Positions 35,678-45,155 of a DNA stretch of 64,000 nucleotides are shown piece after piece. The notes under the pieces are model-generated. The model was not told the DNA's origin. It searched no databases and saw nothing but the letters and a program-made list of their open reading frames with translations. Every line of letters begins with the position of its first letter. Positions within the stretch are counted from its first letter, which is position 1. The translations under genes were made by a program, and so were the position numbers. Origin of the DNA: Aurantiacibacter atlanticus (GTDB taxonomy: Bacteria > Pseudomonadota > Alphaproteobacteria > Sphingomonadales > Sphingomonadaceae); NCBI RefSeq assembly GCF_001077815.2, contig NZ_CP011310.1, positions 1,364,001 through 1,428,000 on the forward strand, written 5' to 3'.

Positions 35678-35899
35678 CTAAATCAATCCGCCTCCCAGCA
35701 TCAGGCGAATTACGGCAATCGCAAACACCACAAGGCAGAAATTGCGCCCGCCATTGGTGCTCGACAATTGACCAATGATAATGCCGACAACCACGAAGGG
35801 CAGAGCAATCCAGTTGGCCCAGCCAAGCAGCGGTATCTGGGCTGGAATGACGATGACCAACGAAAGCAGGCCGATGAGGATCGAGACAATGTTCAGCAT
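35678..35899 (-). CDS. Small membrane protein of unknown function
   Basis: The 73-residue protein has two hydrophobic helices ('VSILIGLLSLVIVIPAQIPLLGW...IALPFVVVGIIIGQLS') and a third at the C-terminus. Comparable small proteins beside mutY are common in sphingomonads, but no function is known. It is convergent with mutY (8 bp gap). Start ATG 35899. Confidence 0.75.
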   Translation of the reverse strand: MLNIVSILIGLLSLVIVIPAQIPLLGWANWIALPFVVVGIIIGQLSSTNGGRNFCLVVFAIAVIRLMLGGGLI

Positions 35900-35994
35900 G
35901 CGTTATAGATAGATAACACAGTGGCATTCTGCAACCTTGCAGCGAGCCTTCCCGCTGCTAGATTGCGCCCGATTTTGCATAGAAAGCCTGTTTC

Positions 35995-37332
35995 ATGACC
36001 AGCACTATCCTGAACTCCACCGTTTCCCGCCGTGATGCACTTCGCGGTGCAAGCGTGCTGGGTGGCGGTGCCGCGCTTGGCAGCCTGCCGTTTTCGTCAC
36101 TTGCCTTTGCGAAGGGCGATCCGGCAGCGCAATGGCCCGGCGTGGCGCGCTTTATCCGATCCTATGTCGATCAGCGCAAGGTATCGGGCATGGTTGCAGC
36201 ACTGGGTTTTGCAGAGGCGGAACCTGCATTTATTTCTGCTGGCGCCCGCATGTTCGGCAATTCGGGATCGGTGGGGCCGGATACGCTGTATCGCATATAT
36301 TCCATGACCAAGCCTGTCACCGGCATGGCAACCATGATATGCATCGATGACGGGCTTATCGGTCTTGATCAGCCATTGCATGAAATCCTGCCTGCGTTCC
36401 GCAATATGCGCGTGCAAAAGGTTTACGATGGACCGATCACGGCAGACAATCTGGAGCCTGCCGCAAGGCCTATCACCATCCGCCATTTGCTTACCCACAC
36501 CGCAGGACTGGGCTATGCGTCCGTTTCCCAGAACGGACCGCTGAGCGATGCCTATACCCGCCGCGGCCTGCTGCCGGGCGCGGTTAGCAATATGGAATTG
36601 GTGAAATCCTTCTTCGGTGGAGAAACAACCGATAGCCTCGCCGATTTTGCCGATGGCCTTGCCGAAATGCCGCTGGTCTATCAGCCGGGCACAAGGTGGA
36701 GCTATTCGGTGGCGACCGATCTTCTCGGACGGGTGATCGAAGTGGTCAGCGGCCAGCCATTCGACCAATATATGCAGGATAGAATTCTTACCCCCTGCGG
36801 CATGACGTCCACCGGTTTTCGCGTGGCGCGCGAAGATGCTGGAAGGCTGACGGCAAATTATTTCCTGCTTGGCGGAATGCCAGTGCCGATCGACCTGCCC
36901 AACAGCTCCGTATTCCTAGATGAACCCGCTTTTCCGTTTGGCGGGGCAGGGCTGGTTTCCACCGCGCGCGATTATGATCGCTTCCTGCAAATGATTGCCG
37001 GTCGCGGCGAGATTGGCGGACACCGTGTGATGAGCGAGGCGGCAGTGCAGCTGGGCACGTCTGACCTGTTCCCCGAAACACTCGCCCCCAATGGCGGCTT
37101 CAGCAATGGAGAGCGCAGCTTTGGCTTTGGCGCTGCCGGACTGGTGGGCAGGGGCGATGCGGCAGGGCTGTTCGGCTGGTTTGGCGCAGCAGGCACCGTT
37201 GGCCTCGTCAACACGACCTATGGCCTGCGCCAGACGCTGATGACGCAATATATGCCCGCTGAAAATTATGATATACAGGGGCGTTTTCCGCAGGTTGTGG
37301 CAGAGGATGCCATGCGGATGCTGGCGTCCTGA
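35995..37332 (+). CDS. Tat-exported serine hydrolase, beta-lactamase/esterase (EstB) type
   Basis: The 445-residue protein begins with a Tat-like signal ('SRRDALRGASVLGGGAALG') ending near Ala39. The S-x-x-K motif is Ser103-Met-Thr-Lys106 ('IYSMTKPVTG'), the Tyr motif is 'RWSYSVATDLLG', and 'HLLTHTAGLGY' is also typical of class C beta-lactamase-like esterases. It is expected to act in the periplasm on ester or amide substrates, which are unknown. It overlaps nudC by 1 bp (TGATG). Confidence 0.88.
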   Translation: MTSTILNSTVSRRDALRGASVLGGGAALGSLPFSSLAFAKGDPAAQWPGVARFIRSYVDQRKVSGMVAALGFAEAEPAFISAGARMFGNSGSVGPDTLYRIYSMTKPVTGMATMICIDDGLIGLDQPLHEILPAFRNMRVQKVYDGPITADNLEPAARPITIRHLLTHTAGLGYASVSQNGPLSDAYTRRGLLPGAVSNMELVKSFFGGETTDSLADFADGLAEMPLVYQPGTRWSYSVATDLLGRVIEVVSGQPFDQYMQDRILTPCGMTSTGFRVAREDAGRLTANYFLLGGMPVPIDLPNSSVFLDEPAFPFGGAGLVSTARDYDRFLQMIAGRGEIGGHRVMSEAAVQLGTSDLFPETLAPNGGFSNGERSFGFGAAGLVGRGDAAGLFGWFGAAGTVGLVNTTYGLRQTLMTQYMPAENYDIQGRFPQVVAEDAMRMLAS

Positions 37333-38240
37333 TGGCGCGGGGAGGGCGGCCTACGCCGCGCGTTGCCCTTACTGGACACGGGCTGGATCGTGACGATCAC
37401 ACACGGGCCAATCCCGCAAAGCTTGCCGAAATGCGTGCTCGCGCTGATGCGCGCCTGCTAGCGCTTGATGGTGTACTGCCTGTCGTTGACGGCAATGCGC
37501 TGACCTTTACCAACCTCGACACGGTTCCCGATGATGCGGAACTGGTGTTTATCGGACTTAAGGACGGCGCACCGATTTTTGCCCGAGTCGGTGCGCATGG
37601 CGATGCACGCCATGCACTAGATCAGGCAGAGGCGCGCGCGCTGATCATGTCCCTGGAAGAACGGGATCTGGCGATATATGCAGGGGCGCGCAGCCTGGTG
37701 GATTGGCACGCACGCCATCGCTTCTGCCCCAATTGCGGCAAATCAACCAGAATTGCCAAGGGCGGATGGGAACGCGATTGTGACAAGGTTTCAGGGGGTT
37801 GCGGCGCTCCGCATTTCCCCCGCACCGATCCGGTGGCAATTATGCTGGTGGAACATGATGGCGATCTTCTTCTCGGTCGCAATACCCGCTTTCCGCCGCG
37901 CAGCTATTCCGCGCTTGCCGGATTTATCGAGCCGGGTGAAAGCCTTGAAGAAGCTGTCTCGCGCGAAACGCTGGAAGAAGCGGGCGTGGAAGTGCGCGAT
38001 GTGAGCTATGTGGCCAGCCAGCCATGGCCATTCCCGTCGCAATTGATGATCGGCTGTCACGGCTTTGCAACCAGTCGCGTCCTCACCATCGATAAAACCG
38101 AATTGGACGATGCGCGATGGTTCACCCGCGCACAGGTGGCAGAATCGCTGGAGCGCGGGCGTGAAGCGGAAAGCTTCGTCCCGCCGCCGCATCAGGCCAT
38201 TGCCTATACGCTGTTAGCATGGTGGCTGGAACATTGTTGA
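37332..38240 (+). CDS. nudC: NAD(+) diphosphatase NudC
   Basis: The 302-residue protein has a zinc ribbon (Cys132, 135, 150, 157), a complete Nudix box at residues 197-219 ('GFIEPGESLEEAVSRETLEE' opens it), and the NudC-defining 'SQPWPFPSQLM' downstream. It hydrolyses NAD(H), and homologues also remove NAD caps from RNA. It is coupled to the serine hydrolase gene, which seems to be gene proximity rather than a pathway link. Confidence 0.95.
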   Translation: MARGGRPTPRVALTGHGLDRDDHTRANPAKLAEMRARADARLLALDGVLPVVDGNALTFTNLDTVPDDAELVFIGLKDGAPIFARVGAHGDARHALDQAEARALIMSLEERDLAIYAGARSLVDWHARHRFCPNCGKSTRIAKGGWERDCDKVSGGCGAPHFPRTDPVAIMLVEHDGDLLLGRNTRFPPRSYSALAGFIEPGESLEEAVSRETLEEAGVEVRDVSYVASQPWPFPSQLMIGCHGFATSRVLTIDKTELDDARWFTRAQVAESLERGREAESFVPPPHQAIAYTLLAWWLEHC

Positions 38241-38360
38241 TTCCGCCGCCGGACGATGGGTGAGCGAGAGGCAGGCTTTTGCCAACGCGCTGCAACAAAT
38301 CGCTGGAAAAAAACGCGGCCCAACCGGAAGGTTAGATCTGTCAGTCAGTTCGCGCGCGGA

Positions 38361-38609
38361 TTAACTATCCTTGCGTTCCTTCTGAATAGCTTCGCGGGTC
38401 TTGGACCCTTTCTTTGCGTCCTGGGCGGGGTTGTCACTCCCGGTAACGGGTTCACGATTGTCGGGATCGGTCGCGCGATTAAGTTCGCCCCTCGTTCCCA
38501 CCGACTTCGCAACTTCTCCGCCTGCGCGGCTCTGTTGCGACGGGGTTGCACCGTCCTGCAATGCGTCGATCAAATCATTGTCAGGATGAAGGTTTTTGCG
38601 TTCTGGCAT
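38361..38609 (-). CDS. Small polar protein of unknown function
   Basis: The 82-residue protein starts at ATG 38609, 9 nt after GGAG. It is rich in Asp, Asn, Gln, Lys and Gly with no hydrophobic core ('NHPDND'-like start, 'ATPSQQSRAGGEVAKSVGTRG', 'NPAQDAKKGSKTREA'), so it is probably disordered. I recognise no family. It is convergent with nudC. Confidence 0.6.
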   Translation of the reverse strand: MPERKNLHPDNDLIDALQDGATPSQQSRAGGEVAKSVGTRGELNRATDPDNREPVTGSDNPAQDAKKGSKTREAIQKERKDS

Positions 38610-38724
38610 TATTCTTTCTCCTTTCCCTGCCAACGGATCGAAGTAAGATCATGTTCCTGAAAAAGCGGATTTGAAAACAGGGCTTTGCAGCCGCCACCCT
38701 TCGCAATCTGTTCCTCAACGGGCG

Positions 38725-39114
38725 CTAAATCAATCCCAGACGGGATAGCTTGCCAGCGAGTTTGCCGGGGATCAGATCGCCGATTTCCTCGCCTTCATCC
38801 AGATCGCGTGGAGGCTTGCCCTTGAGATAGCGCCAGCCCTGATGTGCGCGCTTTGGTTGCGGCAGGACGCGAACAAGGCGTGGTTCTATCACAATCCACC
38901 AACGGCCATTATCCTGCTGTTCGTATTCAAGAATTTGCGAACGGGCGACGATATTGTGCTCGTGAATCCAGAACAGCGAGCCGCCAATCGTCTCTTCCCA
39001 GCGAGTCGGACGGTAGCGCGTATTGACCTTGAAGCTGCTGCGCCCGGCATACCATTGCTCGATATCGGCGAAATCCTTCGCGCCAAAAGCGATCTTGGTC
39101 AGATTGAGCGACAT
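38725..39114 (-). CDS. DUF1489 family protein
   Basis: The 129-residue protein matches DUF1489, an alphaproteobacterial family, in length and in 'LTKIAFGAKDFADIEQWYAGR', 'RYRPTRWEE', 'SLFWIHEHNIVARSQIL' and 'HQGWRYLKGKPPRDL'. No role is established. It is transcribed toward the small polar protein gene; a 257 bp spacer precedes it. Confidence 0.85.
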   Translation of the reverse strand: MSLNLTKIAFGAKDFADIEQWYAGRSSFKVNTRYRPTRWEETIGGSLFWIHEHNIVARSQILEYEQQDNGRWWIVIEPRLVRVLPQPKRAHQGWRYLKGKPPRDLDEGEEIGDLIPGKLAGKLSRLGLI

Positions 39115-39371
39115 GAGGGAGAAGATAGGGTGATTGCTGCCGCGCTCAAGTAGCGAAGCGGTAGCGCGGGCGTTTGCACTTCACCGTCTTGCCTGTCCTA
39201 CAAGCCGGCGCTTGGAGCAAGGCGGCATGCATGATTGCCAGAACCGCTCACAATAATTCCTGCCGTCAAGGTGTCACCCTGTCCGGAACGAGGGAAAAGC
39301 GCGCAGTTTCAACAGAATGGGGCGAAAACTGGAGGGTAACACAGTGTCACCTTTGTCACCCGATCTGCGGA
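39115..39371. other. Intergenic spacer with TGTCACC repeats
   Basis: The spacer between mgtE's end and the DUF1489 start holds no credible gene. Three TGTCACC copies lie at 39272-39278, 39345-39351 and 39354-39360, the last two only 9 bp apart. Short overlapping frames here have no family features. Confidence 0.5.
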
Positions 39372-40802
39372 TCAGCCGGCCAACCCGACAGCCACCGCCA
39401 GGCCGAGGAATGCGAAGAAACCCATCGAATCGGTTATCATCGTCACGAATACGCTGGAAGCGACCGCCGGGTCCTGATCGAGCCGTTCGAAAGCAACCGG
39501 CACCATCACGCCCGCCATGCCTGACACAATGATGTTGATGATCATGGCCGCAGCAATAACACCGCCCAATTGCGGATTGAAGATAAGCGATGTGGCTATC
39601 CCGATCAGCACGGCAATGGTCGCGCCATTCATCAGCGCCACTTTGAGTTCGCGCATGAGAATACGTTTGGTGTTCGAACGGGTCAGCTGATTCATCGCGA
39701 TGGCGCGTACCGTGACCGCCATCGTTTGCGTGCCCGCATTGCCGCCGATGCTCGCCACGATAGGCATCAGTACCGCCAGCGCGACGAGCTGTTCAATTGC
39801 CGCACCGAAAAAGGCGATAATCGCCGATGCAACCACGGCCGTCCCGAGATTGGCGACCAGCCAGCGCACGCGAGAGGAATAGGCATCACGCAACGGCTCA
39901 TTAATATCGCCATCGCCTGCACCGCTCATCAGCAGGGCATCTTCACCCGCTTCTTCGGAGATGATGTGGACGATGTCATCGACTGTCAGCTGGCCAACCA
40001 GCCTGCCGCTTTCATCAACGACCGCAGCGGAAATCAGGGCATATTTCTGGAACCGGAGCGCGACTTCTTCCTGATCCATATCGACCGGGATCAGCGTCTG
40101 GTCACGCTTCATCACATCGGTCAGCGCAATGTCGCGCGGGGTCCGCAAAATCCAGCTGAGCTGGCAGGTGCCAACCGGATGGAAACGGTGATCGATTACG
40201 AAGATTTCCCAGAAATCAGTGATGAGATCATCATTGTTGCGCAAATAATCTATCAGATCCCCCACACTCATGCTGTCCGGCACCGCGACCAATTCGCGCT
40301 GCATCAGGCGGCCGGCGCTTTCTTCCGGATAGGCGAGCGCGTTCTCGATGGCCGCACGGCCGCCCGGCTCAATCTCGGCGAGGATGGCGAGCTGGTCGGG
40401 GATGTCGAGATCCTCGATCAGCTGCACCGCATCATCGGTTTCCAGCTGGCCGACGATATCGGCCACCGCTTCGGGCGGCAGCGCTTCGATCATATCCTCG
40501 CGAACATAATCATTGAGCTCGGCAATGACTTCGCCGCTCATCAGATCGGTTATGGCAGAGGCAAGGTCACGTCGTTCATCGCGGTCGAGCAGCTCGAGCA
40601 GATCGGCGATATCGGCGGGATGCAGCGGCTCTACGAGATCGTAGACGCTATCATCTATGTCGTCATACAGCGCGTCACGAATCTGCCGCACGAATTCCGG
40701 CTTGAGACGGTTTTCCTCATCGAACTGCTCGCCTTCGCCCTGAACCCGATCATTGGGTTCAAGCGTGCGGCTTTCCATGTCCTCAAGATCAGTCTCGGCC
40801 AT
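39372..40802 (-). CDS. mgtE: Magnesium transporter MgtE
   Basis: The 476-residue protein has the MgtE order: an N-terminal helical domain ('EPLHPADIADLLELLDRDERRDLA'), two CBS domains ('MQRELVAVPDSMSVGDLI' and 'TLIPVDMDQEEVALRFQKY'), and a C-terminal five-helix transmembrane domain ('MPIVASIGGNAGTQTMAVTVRAIA' includes the GGNxGxQ pore motif). It is a Mg2+-gated magnesium channel. It is divergent from the cyclophilin gene. Confidence 0.96.
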   Translation of the reverse strand: MAETDLEDMESRTLEPNDRVQGEGEQFDEENRLKPEFVRQIRDALYDDIDDSVYDLVEPLHPADIADLLELLDRDERRDLASAITDLMSGEVIAELNDYVREDMIEALPPEAVADIVGQLETDDAVQLIEDLDIPDQLAILAEIEPGGRAAIENALAYPEESAGRLMQRELVAVPDSMSVGDLIDYLRNNDDLITDFWEIFVIDHRFHPVGTCQLSWILRTPRDIALTDVMKRDQTLIPVDMDQEEVALRFQKYALISAAVVDESGRLVGQLTVDDIVHIISEEAGEDALLMSGAGDGDINEPLRDAYSSRVRWLVANLGTAVVASAIIAFFGAAIEQLVALAVLMPIVASIGGNAGTQTMAVTVRAIAMNQLTRSNTKRILMRELKVALMNGATIAVLIGIATSLIFNPQLGGVIAAAMIINIIVSGMAGVMVPVAFERLDQDPAVASSVFVTMITDSMGFFAFLGLAVAVGLAG

Positions 40803-40944
40803 GTCCGTGGTCTATTGTGCTGCGCTGCAAAAGCAAGCGGGCCCTGCCGCCAAGGGTGACTTTCACAGCAGCGCGCCTATATCGGCCCCCATTCGAACCC
40901 TATGCAAATTTCCGCAAGGGGTACCCTTCAAGGAGAAAGACTTC

Positions 40945-41409
40945 ATGGCCGACGAAAAACTCACCTTCACGCTCGATTGCGGAGACGGAAGGGGCGGCGA
41001 TGTCGTCATCAAGCTGCGTCCTGACCTTGCACCGGGCCACGTAGCGCGCATTACCGAACTTGCCAAAGAAGGCTTCTATGATGGCGTGGTCTTCCACCGC
41101 GTGATCCCCGGCTTCATGGCACAGGGCGGCGATCCGACCGGCACCGGGATGAGCGGTTCAGACAAGCCCAATCTCCCGCAGGAATTCAACGATCTCAAGC
41201 ATTCGCGCGGCGTATGCTCAATGGCCCGGACACAGGATCCGAACAGTGCCAACAGCCAGTTCTTCATCTGCCTCGATGATGCCAGCTTCCTGGATCGCCA
41301 GTATACTGCATGGGGCGAAGTGGAAAGCGGCATGGACCATGTCGATGCGCTGCCCAAGGGCGAACCACCTGCCAATCCCGGCACAATCACCAAGGCGACG
41401 GTTTCCTGA
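40945..41409 (+). CDS. Cyclophilin-type peptidyl-prolyl isomerase
   Basis: The 154-residue protein is a cytoplasmic cyclophilin (no signal): 'YDGVVFHRVIPGFMAQGGDPTGTGMSG' with the catalytic Arg, 'SMARTQDPNSANSQFFICL' and 'TAWGEVESGMDHVD'. It catalyses cis/trans isomerisation of peptidyl-prolyl bonds. The start ATG 40945 follows AAGGAGAAAG. An upstream frame extension to 40753 is not supported. A strong terminator follows. Confidence 0.95.
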   Translation: MADEKLTFTLDCGDGRGGDVVIKLRPDLAPGHVARITELAKEGFYDGVVFHRVIPGFMAQGGDPTGTGMSGSDKPNLPQEFNDLKHSRGVCSMARTQDPNSANSQFFICLDDASFLDRQYTAWGEVESGMDHVDALPKGEPPANPGTITKATVS

Positions 41410-41431
41410 ACCAGATCCTGTATCGTATCGG

Positions 41432-41462
41432 AAAAGGGGCGCCCGCACCGGCGCCCCTTTTT
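41432..41462 (+). terminator. Intrinsic terminator after the cyclophilin gene
   Basis: AAAAGGGGCGC (41432-41442) pairs with GCGCCCCTTTT (41451-41461), stem 11 bp with an 8 nt loop and a T tract, 22 bp after the stop. The A run on its left side means it may also serve the convergent lysR gene. Confidence 0.88.
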
Positions 41463-41485
41463 CATCGAAGGAATGCAAACCGGCC

Positions 41486-42364
41486 CTAGAGGCCGGCCTT
41501 GATCAGCCAATCGTGGAATATCTTCACCGGCCGCGCTTCCAGATCGGCAGGGCGGCAGATGAACCAGTAGGAATAGGGGCTGGCGATCTCGATATCATAG
41601 AGCTGGGCAAGGCGTGGGTCCTTGTTCCGCGCCAGATGATCGGAATGCATGATCGCAATGCCCAGGTGCTGTGCGGCGGCCTCCAGAATCAGCTGGCCCG
41701 AATCATAATGGTCGATTGCGGCGGGTTGGAGGCCCTTGCAGCCGATGGCATCCTTCCACGCCTCAAACCCGCGCGGCATGTCAGTGTGCACCAGAAAGGT
41801 CTGCTGTTCGAGAGCGGTTGCATCGGGCGTGGTGCCCAACTGCTTCACCAGATCGACATTGGCGATGGCATGGATCGTGTTCTGGTCCAACTGCACGCCG
41901 TAAAAGCCTTCTGCCGGGCCTGTGGTGAGTGCGATGGCAGCGTCCAGCGTATCGCCCACCCGGTCAAAAAGATTGGGGCTGGTATCGATATCGAGATGCA
42001 GGCGCGAGTGGCTGGCGCGCAATTCACCCAGTCTCGGGAACAGGCGCTGCGTACCGAAAAGCGGCATCACCCCGAGCCGCAGACGCAAGGTTTGCAGGCT
42101 TTCGCTTTGCGATTCCACTGCCGCTGCCAGCGACTCAAGATGCGGGGCCACTGAATCATAGAAAACACGGCCCTCATCGGTCAGACGCATTGTCTGGCCG
42201 GAGCGGGAAAACAGTTTGCGGCCGGTAAACTCTTCAAGATTGGTGATCCGGCGCGACAGTGCAGAAGGGCTCAGCCCCAGCTCGTTCGCAGCAGAACGGG
42301 CCGAACCTAGCCTGACTACGCGAACAAACGCCTCGAGGGCGCGCAGGGGTGGGAGACGACGCAT
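41486..42364 (-). CDS. LysR family transcriptional regulator
   Basis: The 292-residue protein has an N-terminal winged helix-turn-helix ('RALEAFVRVVRLGSARSAANELGLSPSALSRRITNLEEFTGRKLF', residues 7-52) and a two-lobed substrate-binding domain, as in GcvA-type LysR members. The effector and targets are not evident; no divergent neighbour exists, since upstream is a same-strand gene (corC). Confidence 0.88.
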   Translation of the reverse strand: MRRLPPLRALEAFVRVVRLGSARSAANELGLSPSALSRRITNLEEFTGRKLFSRSGQTMRLTDEGRVFYDSVAPHLESLAAAVESQSESLQTLRLRLGVMPLFGTQRLFPRLGELRASHSRLHLDIDTSPNLFDRVGDTLDAAIALTTGPAEGFYGVQLDQNTIHAIANVDLVKQLGTTPDATALEQQTFLVHTDMPRGFEAWKDAIGCKGLQPAAIDHYDSGQLILEAAAQHLGIAIMHSDHLARNKDPRLAQLYDIEIASPYSYWFICRPADLEARPVKIFHDWLIKAGL

Positions 42365-42470
42365 CAGATCTTATCTTGCCGCGAAGGGTGGCTCTGTCGA
42401 GAAAGAACTGGGCCGCTGTTGTAAAAATTTGCTGCGCTGCAACAGAAACGTACAATGCCGGTGTGGCCGT

Positions 42471-43430
42471 CTAACCGTCATCCTGAAATTCCTGCTGTGA
42501 GGGACGATGCAGGCGCAAGCGGGTAACATGCGTTTCATCGCCTGCCGTAACTTCGATTTTCCAGCCACTTGGATGGATCAGCTCGGTGCCGGGTTGCGGC
42601 ACCTCCTCGGCCAGCACGAAGGCCAGACCGCCCAGCGTATCGACCGCCTGTTCAATCTTTGCCAGCTGCGGGTCGCCAACTTTCTCAGCGACATCTTCCA
42701 GTTCGGCACGCGCATCGGCATCCCAGATGCCATCGGCGATTTCTACCAGCTGTTCAATTGGCACATCATCATGCTCGTCCTCGATCTCGCCGACGATCTC
42801 CTCGACCAGATCTTCAATCGTGATGATGCCGTCTGTGCCGGAAAATTCATCGACCACGATGGCGAGATGGGTTTGTCGGCTGCGCATATCGGCCAGCACG
42901 TCTAGCGCACCGCGGGCCTGCGGGACGTACAGCGGCTGACGCATGAGCTGGGACCAGTCTTCGGGCGGTGGTGCACCGCTGGCCAGAAATGCGAAGACGT
43001 CCTTGATGTGCATCATGCCGATCACATCATCCAGCTGGTCGCGATAGACCGGCATGCGCGAAATGCCGTGTTCTGCAAAGGTTTCGACCATCTTGGCCCA
43101 GGGCGTATTGACGTCCACCGCGATGATCTCACTGCGCGGGATTGCCACGTCATCGGCATCGTGTTCGCTGAAATGGAGCATTTTGCGCAGCATCGTGCGT
43201 TCGACGGAGGTCAAATCGCCTTCGTCAATTTCATCGCCGCCATTGCGCGATGCCTCATCCTCGTGTTCGTCAATGGCTTCTTCCAGCTGCGCGCGCAGCG
43301 AGGTTTCGCCTTCGTCTTCGAACAGGCCGCGGATCTTGCTCCACAACCCGCCTGTCCCGGAGGTGCCGGGATTATTACTACTGTCCGCGTCTCCATTTTG
43401 GGAGCCGTCCGGTTTATCGCTATCGGGCAT
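42471..43430 (-). CDS. CorC/HlyC family CBS-domain protein
   Basis: The 319-residue protein has an acidic N-terminus, two CBS repeats (about residues 95-220, 'MVETFAEHGISRMPVYRDQLDDVIGMMHIKDVF' and 'QTHLAIVVDEFSGTDGIITIEDLVEEIVGEI') and a C-terminal CorC_HlyC domain. No DUF21 membrane domain is present, so it is a soluble CorC-like protein linked to Mg/Co transport or efflux. It lies 17 bp after ybeY, the conserved order. Confidence 0.9.
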   Translation of the reverse strand: MPDSDKPDGSQNGDADSSNNPGTSGTGGLWSKIRGLFEDEGETSLRAQLEEAIDEHEDEASRNGGDEIDEGDLTSVERTMLRKMLHFSEHDADDVAIPRSEIIAVDVNTPWAKMVETFAEHGISRMPVYRDQLDDVIGMMHIKDVFAFLASGAPPPEDWSQLMRQPLYVPQARGALDVLADMRSRQTHLAIVVDEFSGTDGIITIEDLVEEIVGEIEDEHDDVPIEQLVEIADGIWDADARAELEDVAEKVGDPQLAKIEQAVDTLGGLAFVLAEEVPQPGTELIHPSGWKIEVTAGDETHVTRLRLHRPSQQEFQDDG

Positions 43431-43447
43431 TGCCCTGTCATATTCCC

Positions 43448-43954
43448 TTAATCCGATTGAAGCGCGGTATATGGGTCGGCAATACCCATCAGCGCAAGCA
43501 CCTTCACTTCCATTTCTTCCATTGCTTCTGCTTCGGCGTCCGAAATGGCGTGATCATATCCGGCCAGATGCAGCAGGCCATGGACAATCAGATGCGCTGT
43601 ATGGTGCTCCAGCGAGATATCTTTTTCACCTGCCTCGCGGGCGCAGGTTTCATGCGCAATGGCTATATCGCCGAGCATGACCGGCGGATTACCCTGCGCA
43701 TTTTCATCGGGATCGAGATGTACTAGATCGACGCGCTCCAGCATGGGGAAGCTCAACACATTAGTTGGCTTGTCACGTTCACGCCATTCGCGGTTCAAGG
43801 TCCGGACTTCTGCATCGCTGGTGAATAGCAGGCTAGCAATAAGGCTTGGGTGTGCCAGTTCGGGCGCAATATTGGCGGCGGCTGTTGCTGCGCGGCCCGC
43901 CAGATCTTCCCACTCGCCAGCAGGCCAGCCTTCGGTGTCGACATCCAAATGCAT
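43448..43954 (-). CDS. ybeY: Endoribonuclease YbeY (rRNA maturation factor)
   Basis: The 168-residue protein has the zinc site HGLLHLAGYDH ('HLIVHGLLHLAGYDH') and 'LNREWRERDKPTNVLSFP' typical of YbeY. It takes part in 16S rRNA 3' end maturation and ribosome quality control. It is 29 bp from phoH on the same strand. Confidence 0.95.
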   Translation of the reverse strand: MHLDVDTEGWPAGEWEDLAGRAATAAANIAPELAHPSLIASLLFTSDAEVRTLNREWRERDKPTNVLSFPMLERVDLVHLDPDENAQGNPPVMLGDIAIAHETCAREAGEKDISLEHHTAHLIVHGLLHLAGYDHAISDAEAEAMEEMEVKVLALMGIADPYTALQSD

Positions 43955-43983
43955 CTATCGTCCGGTGGCGGCCAGCTTAACGA

Positions 43984-45039
43984 TCATGGCAGGGCACCTT
44001 CGCCTTCATAGGCCTCGACAATCCGACCCACGATAGGATGCCGGACAACGTCCGCAGCGGTAAAGCGCGTGACACCAACGCCTTCCACCCCTTCAAGCCG
44101 TGTGACAGCGTCATGCAGACCCGACTGGCCGGGGCCGCCCGGAATATCGACCTGCTTGGGATCACCGCACACAACCATGCGGCTGTTCTGGCCAAACCGT
44201 GTGAGAAACATCTTCATCTGTTCGCGTGTGGTATTTTGCGCTTCATCGAGGATGACAAAGGCATCGGCCAGCGTGCGCCCGCGCATGAAGGCAATCGGTG
44301 CGATTTCTATCTCGCCAGAGGCTATGCGGCGGTCCACCTGTTCAGGCGGCATGCAATCATACAGCGCATCGTAAAGAGGGCGCAGATAGGGATCGACCTT
44401 TTCTTTCATATCGCCGGGCAGAAAGCCCAGCCGCTCACCCGCCTCGACTGCGGGGCGCGAGAGGATCAGGCGTTGCACACTGCCGGTTATGAGTTGGCTG
44501 ACAGCCTGCGCGACCGCCAGATAGGTCTTGCCAGTGCCTGCCGGACCCAGCGCAAAGATAACGTCCTGACTGGCCAGCAGGCGCATGTAATCGCCCTGCA
44601 TGGCGCTGCGCGGGGTAATTGTTTTCTTCCGCGTGCGGATCATGATTGGCGGTGCCTTGGCATCGCCTGTTATGATTCCTTCCAGCGTGGGTTCACTAGA
44701 CATGGCAATCAGCGCTTCAATCGCGCCAGCATCCATCTCCTCACCCGTCAGCAACTTTTCATGCATCTTGAGAAGGACATCGCGGGCGCGGGCGACTTCT
44801 TCTGTTGCGCCTTCGATCACGACCTTGTCACCGCGCGCGGCAATATAGACGCCGAGACGGTTTTCGATCTGAACAAGATTGGCATCGAATTGACCGAAAA
44901 GCGCGCCGAGTACGGCCTGTTCGTCAAACCCTATTTCAATGCGGGCACGCCTTTCACGATCATCAGGTGCGTCCGGATGGGCGATAGTGGCTGCGTGGTC
45001 GCTGCTGCGATCATCGGCACGGGATGATTTGCGTGACAT
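43984..45039 (-). CDS. PhoH family ATPase
   Basis: The 351-residue protein has Walker A GPAGTGKT (residues 165-172) and Walker B 'AFVILDEAQNTT', with an N-terminal KH-like region (about 35-95). PhoH-like ATPases are thought to act with YbeY in RNA metabolism. It sits between miaB and ybeY, the order widely conserved in proteobacteria. Confidence 0.94.
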   Translation of the reverse strand: MSRKSSRADDRSSDHAATIAHPDAPDDRERRARIEIGFDEQAVLGALFGQFDANLVQIENRLGVYIAARGDKVVIEGATEEVARARDVLLKMHEKLLTGEEMDAGAIEALIAMSSEPTLEGIITGDAKAPPIMIRTRKKTITPRSAMQGDYMRLLASQDVIFALGPAGTGKTYLAVAQAVSQLITGSVQRLILSRPAVEAGERLGFLPGDMKEKVDPYLRPLYDALYDCMPPEQVDRRIASGEIEIAPIAFMRGRTLADAFVILDEAQNTTREQMKMFLTRFGQNSRMVVCGDPKQVDIPGGPGQSGLHDAVTRLEGVEGVGVTRFTAADVVRHPIVGRIVEAYEGEGALP

Positions 45040-45155
45040 CGATTCCTTTCGGAGTGGTCACATGAATGTAGGTCGCGCACGCCCGCTGACAAGATACCCA
45101 CCCTCGCTTTGCGGTGGAAAGTCATCGGCAGGTCACATCTTGCGGTGCAGCAAAT

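Noticed and set aside
39570..40859. 429-residue plus-strand frame across mgtE
   Set aside because: Antisense to a complete MgtE with all motifs; no ribosome site or family similarity.
44038..45027. 329-residue plus-strand frame across phoH
   Set aside because: Antisense to PhoH, which has intact Walker motifs.
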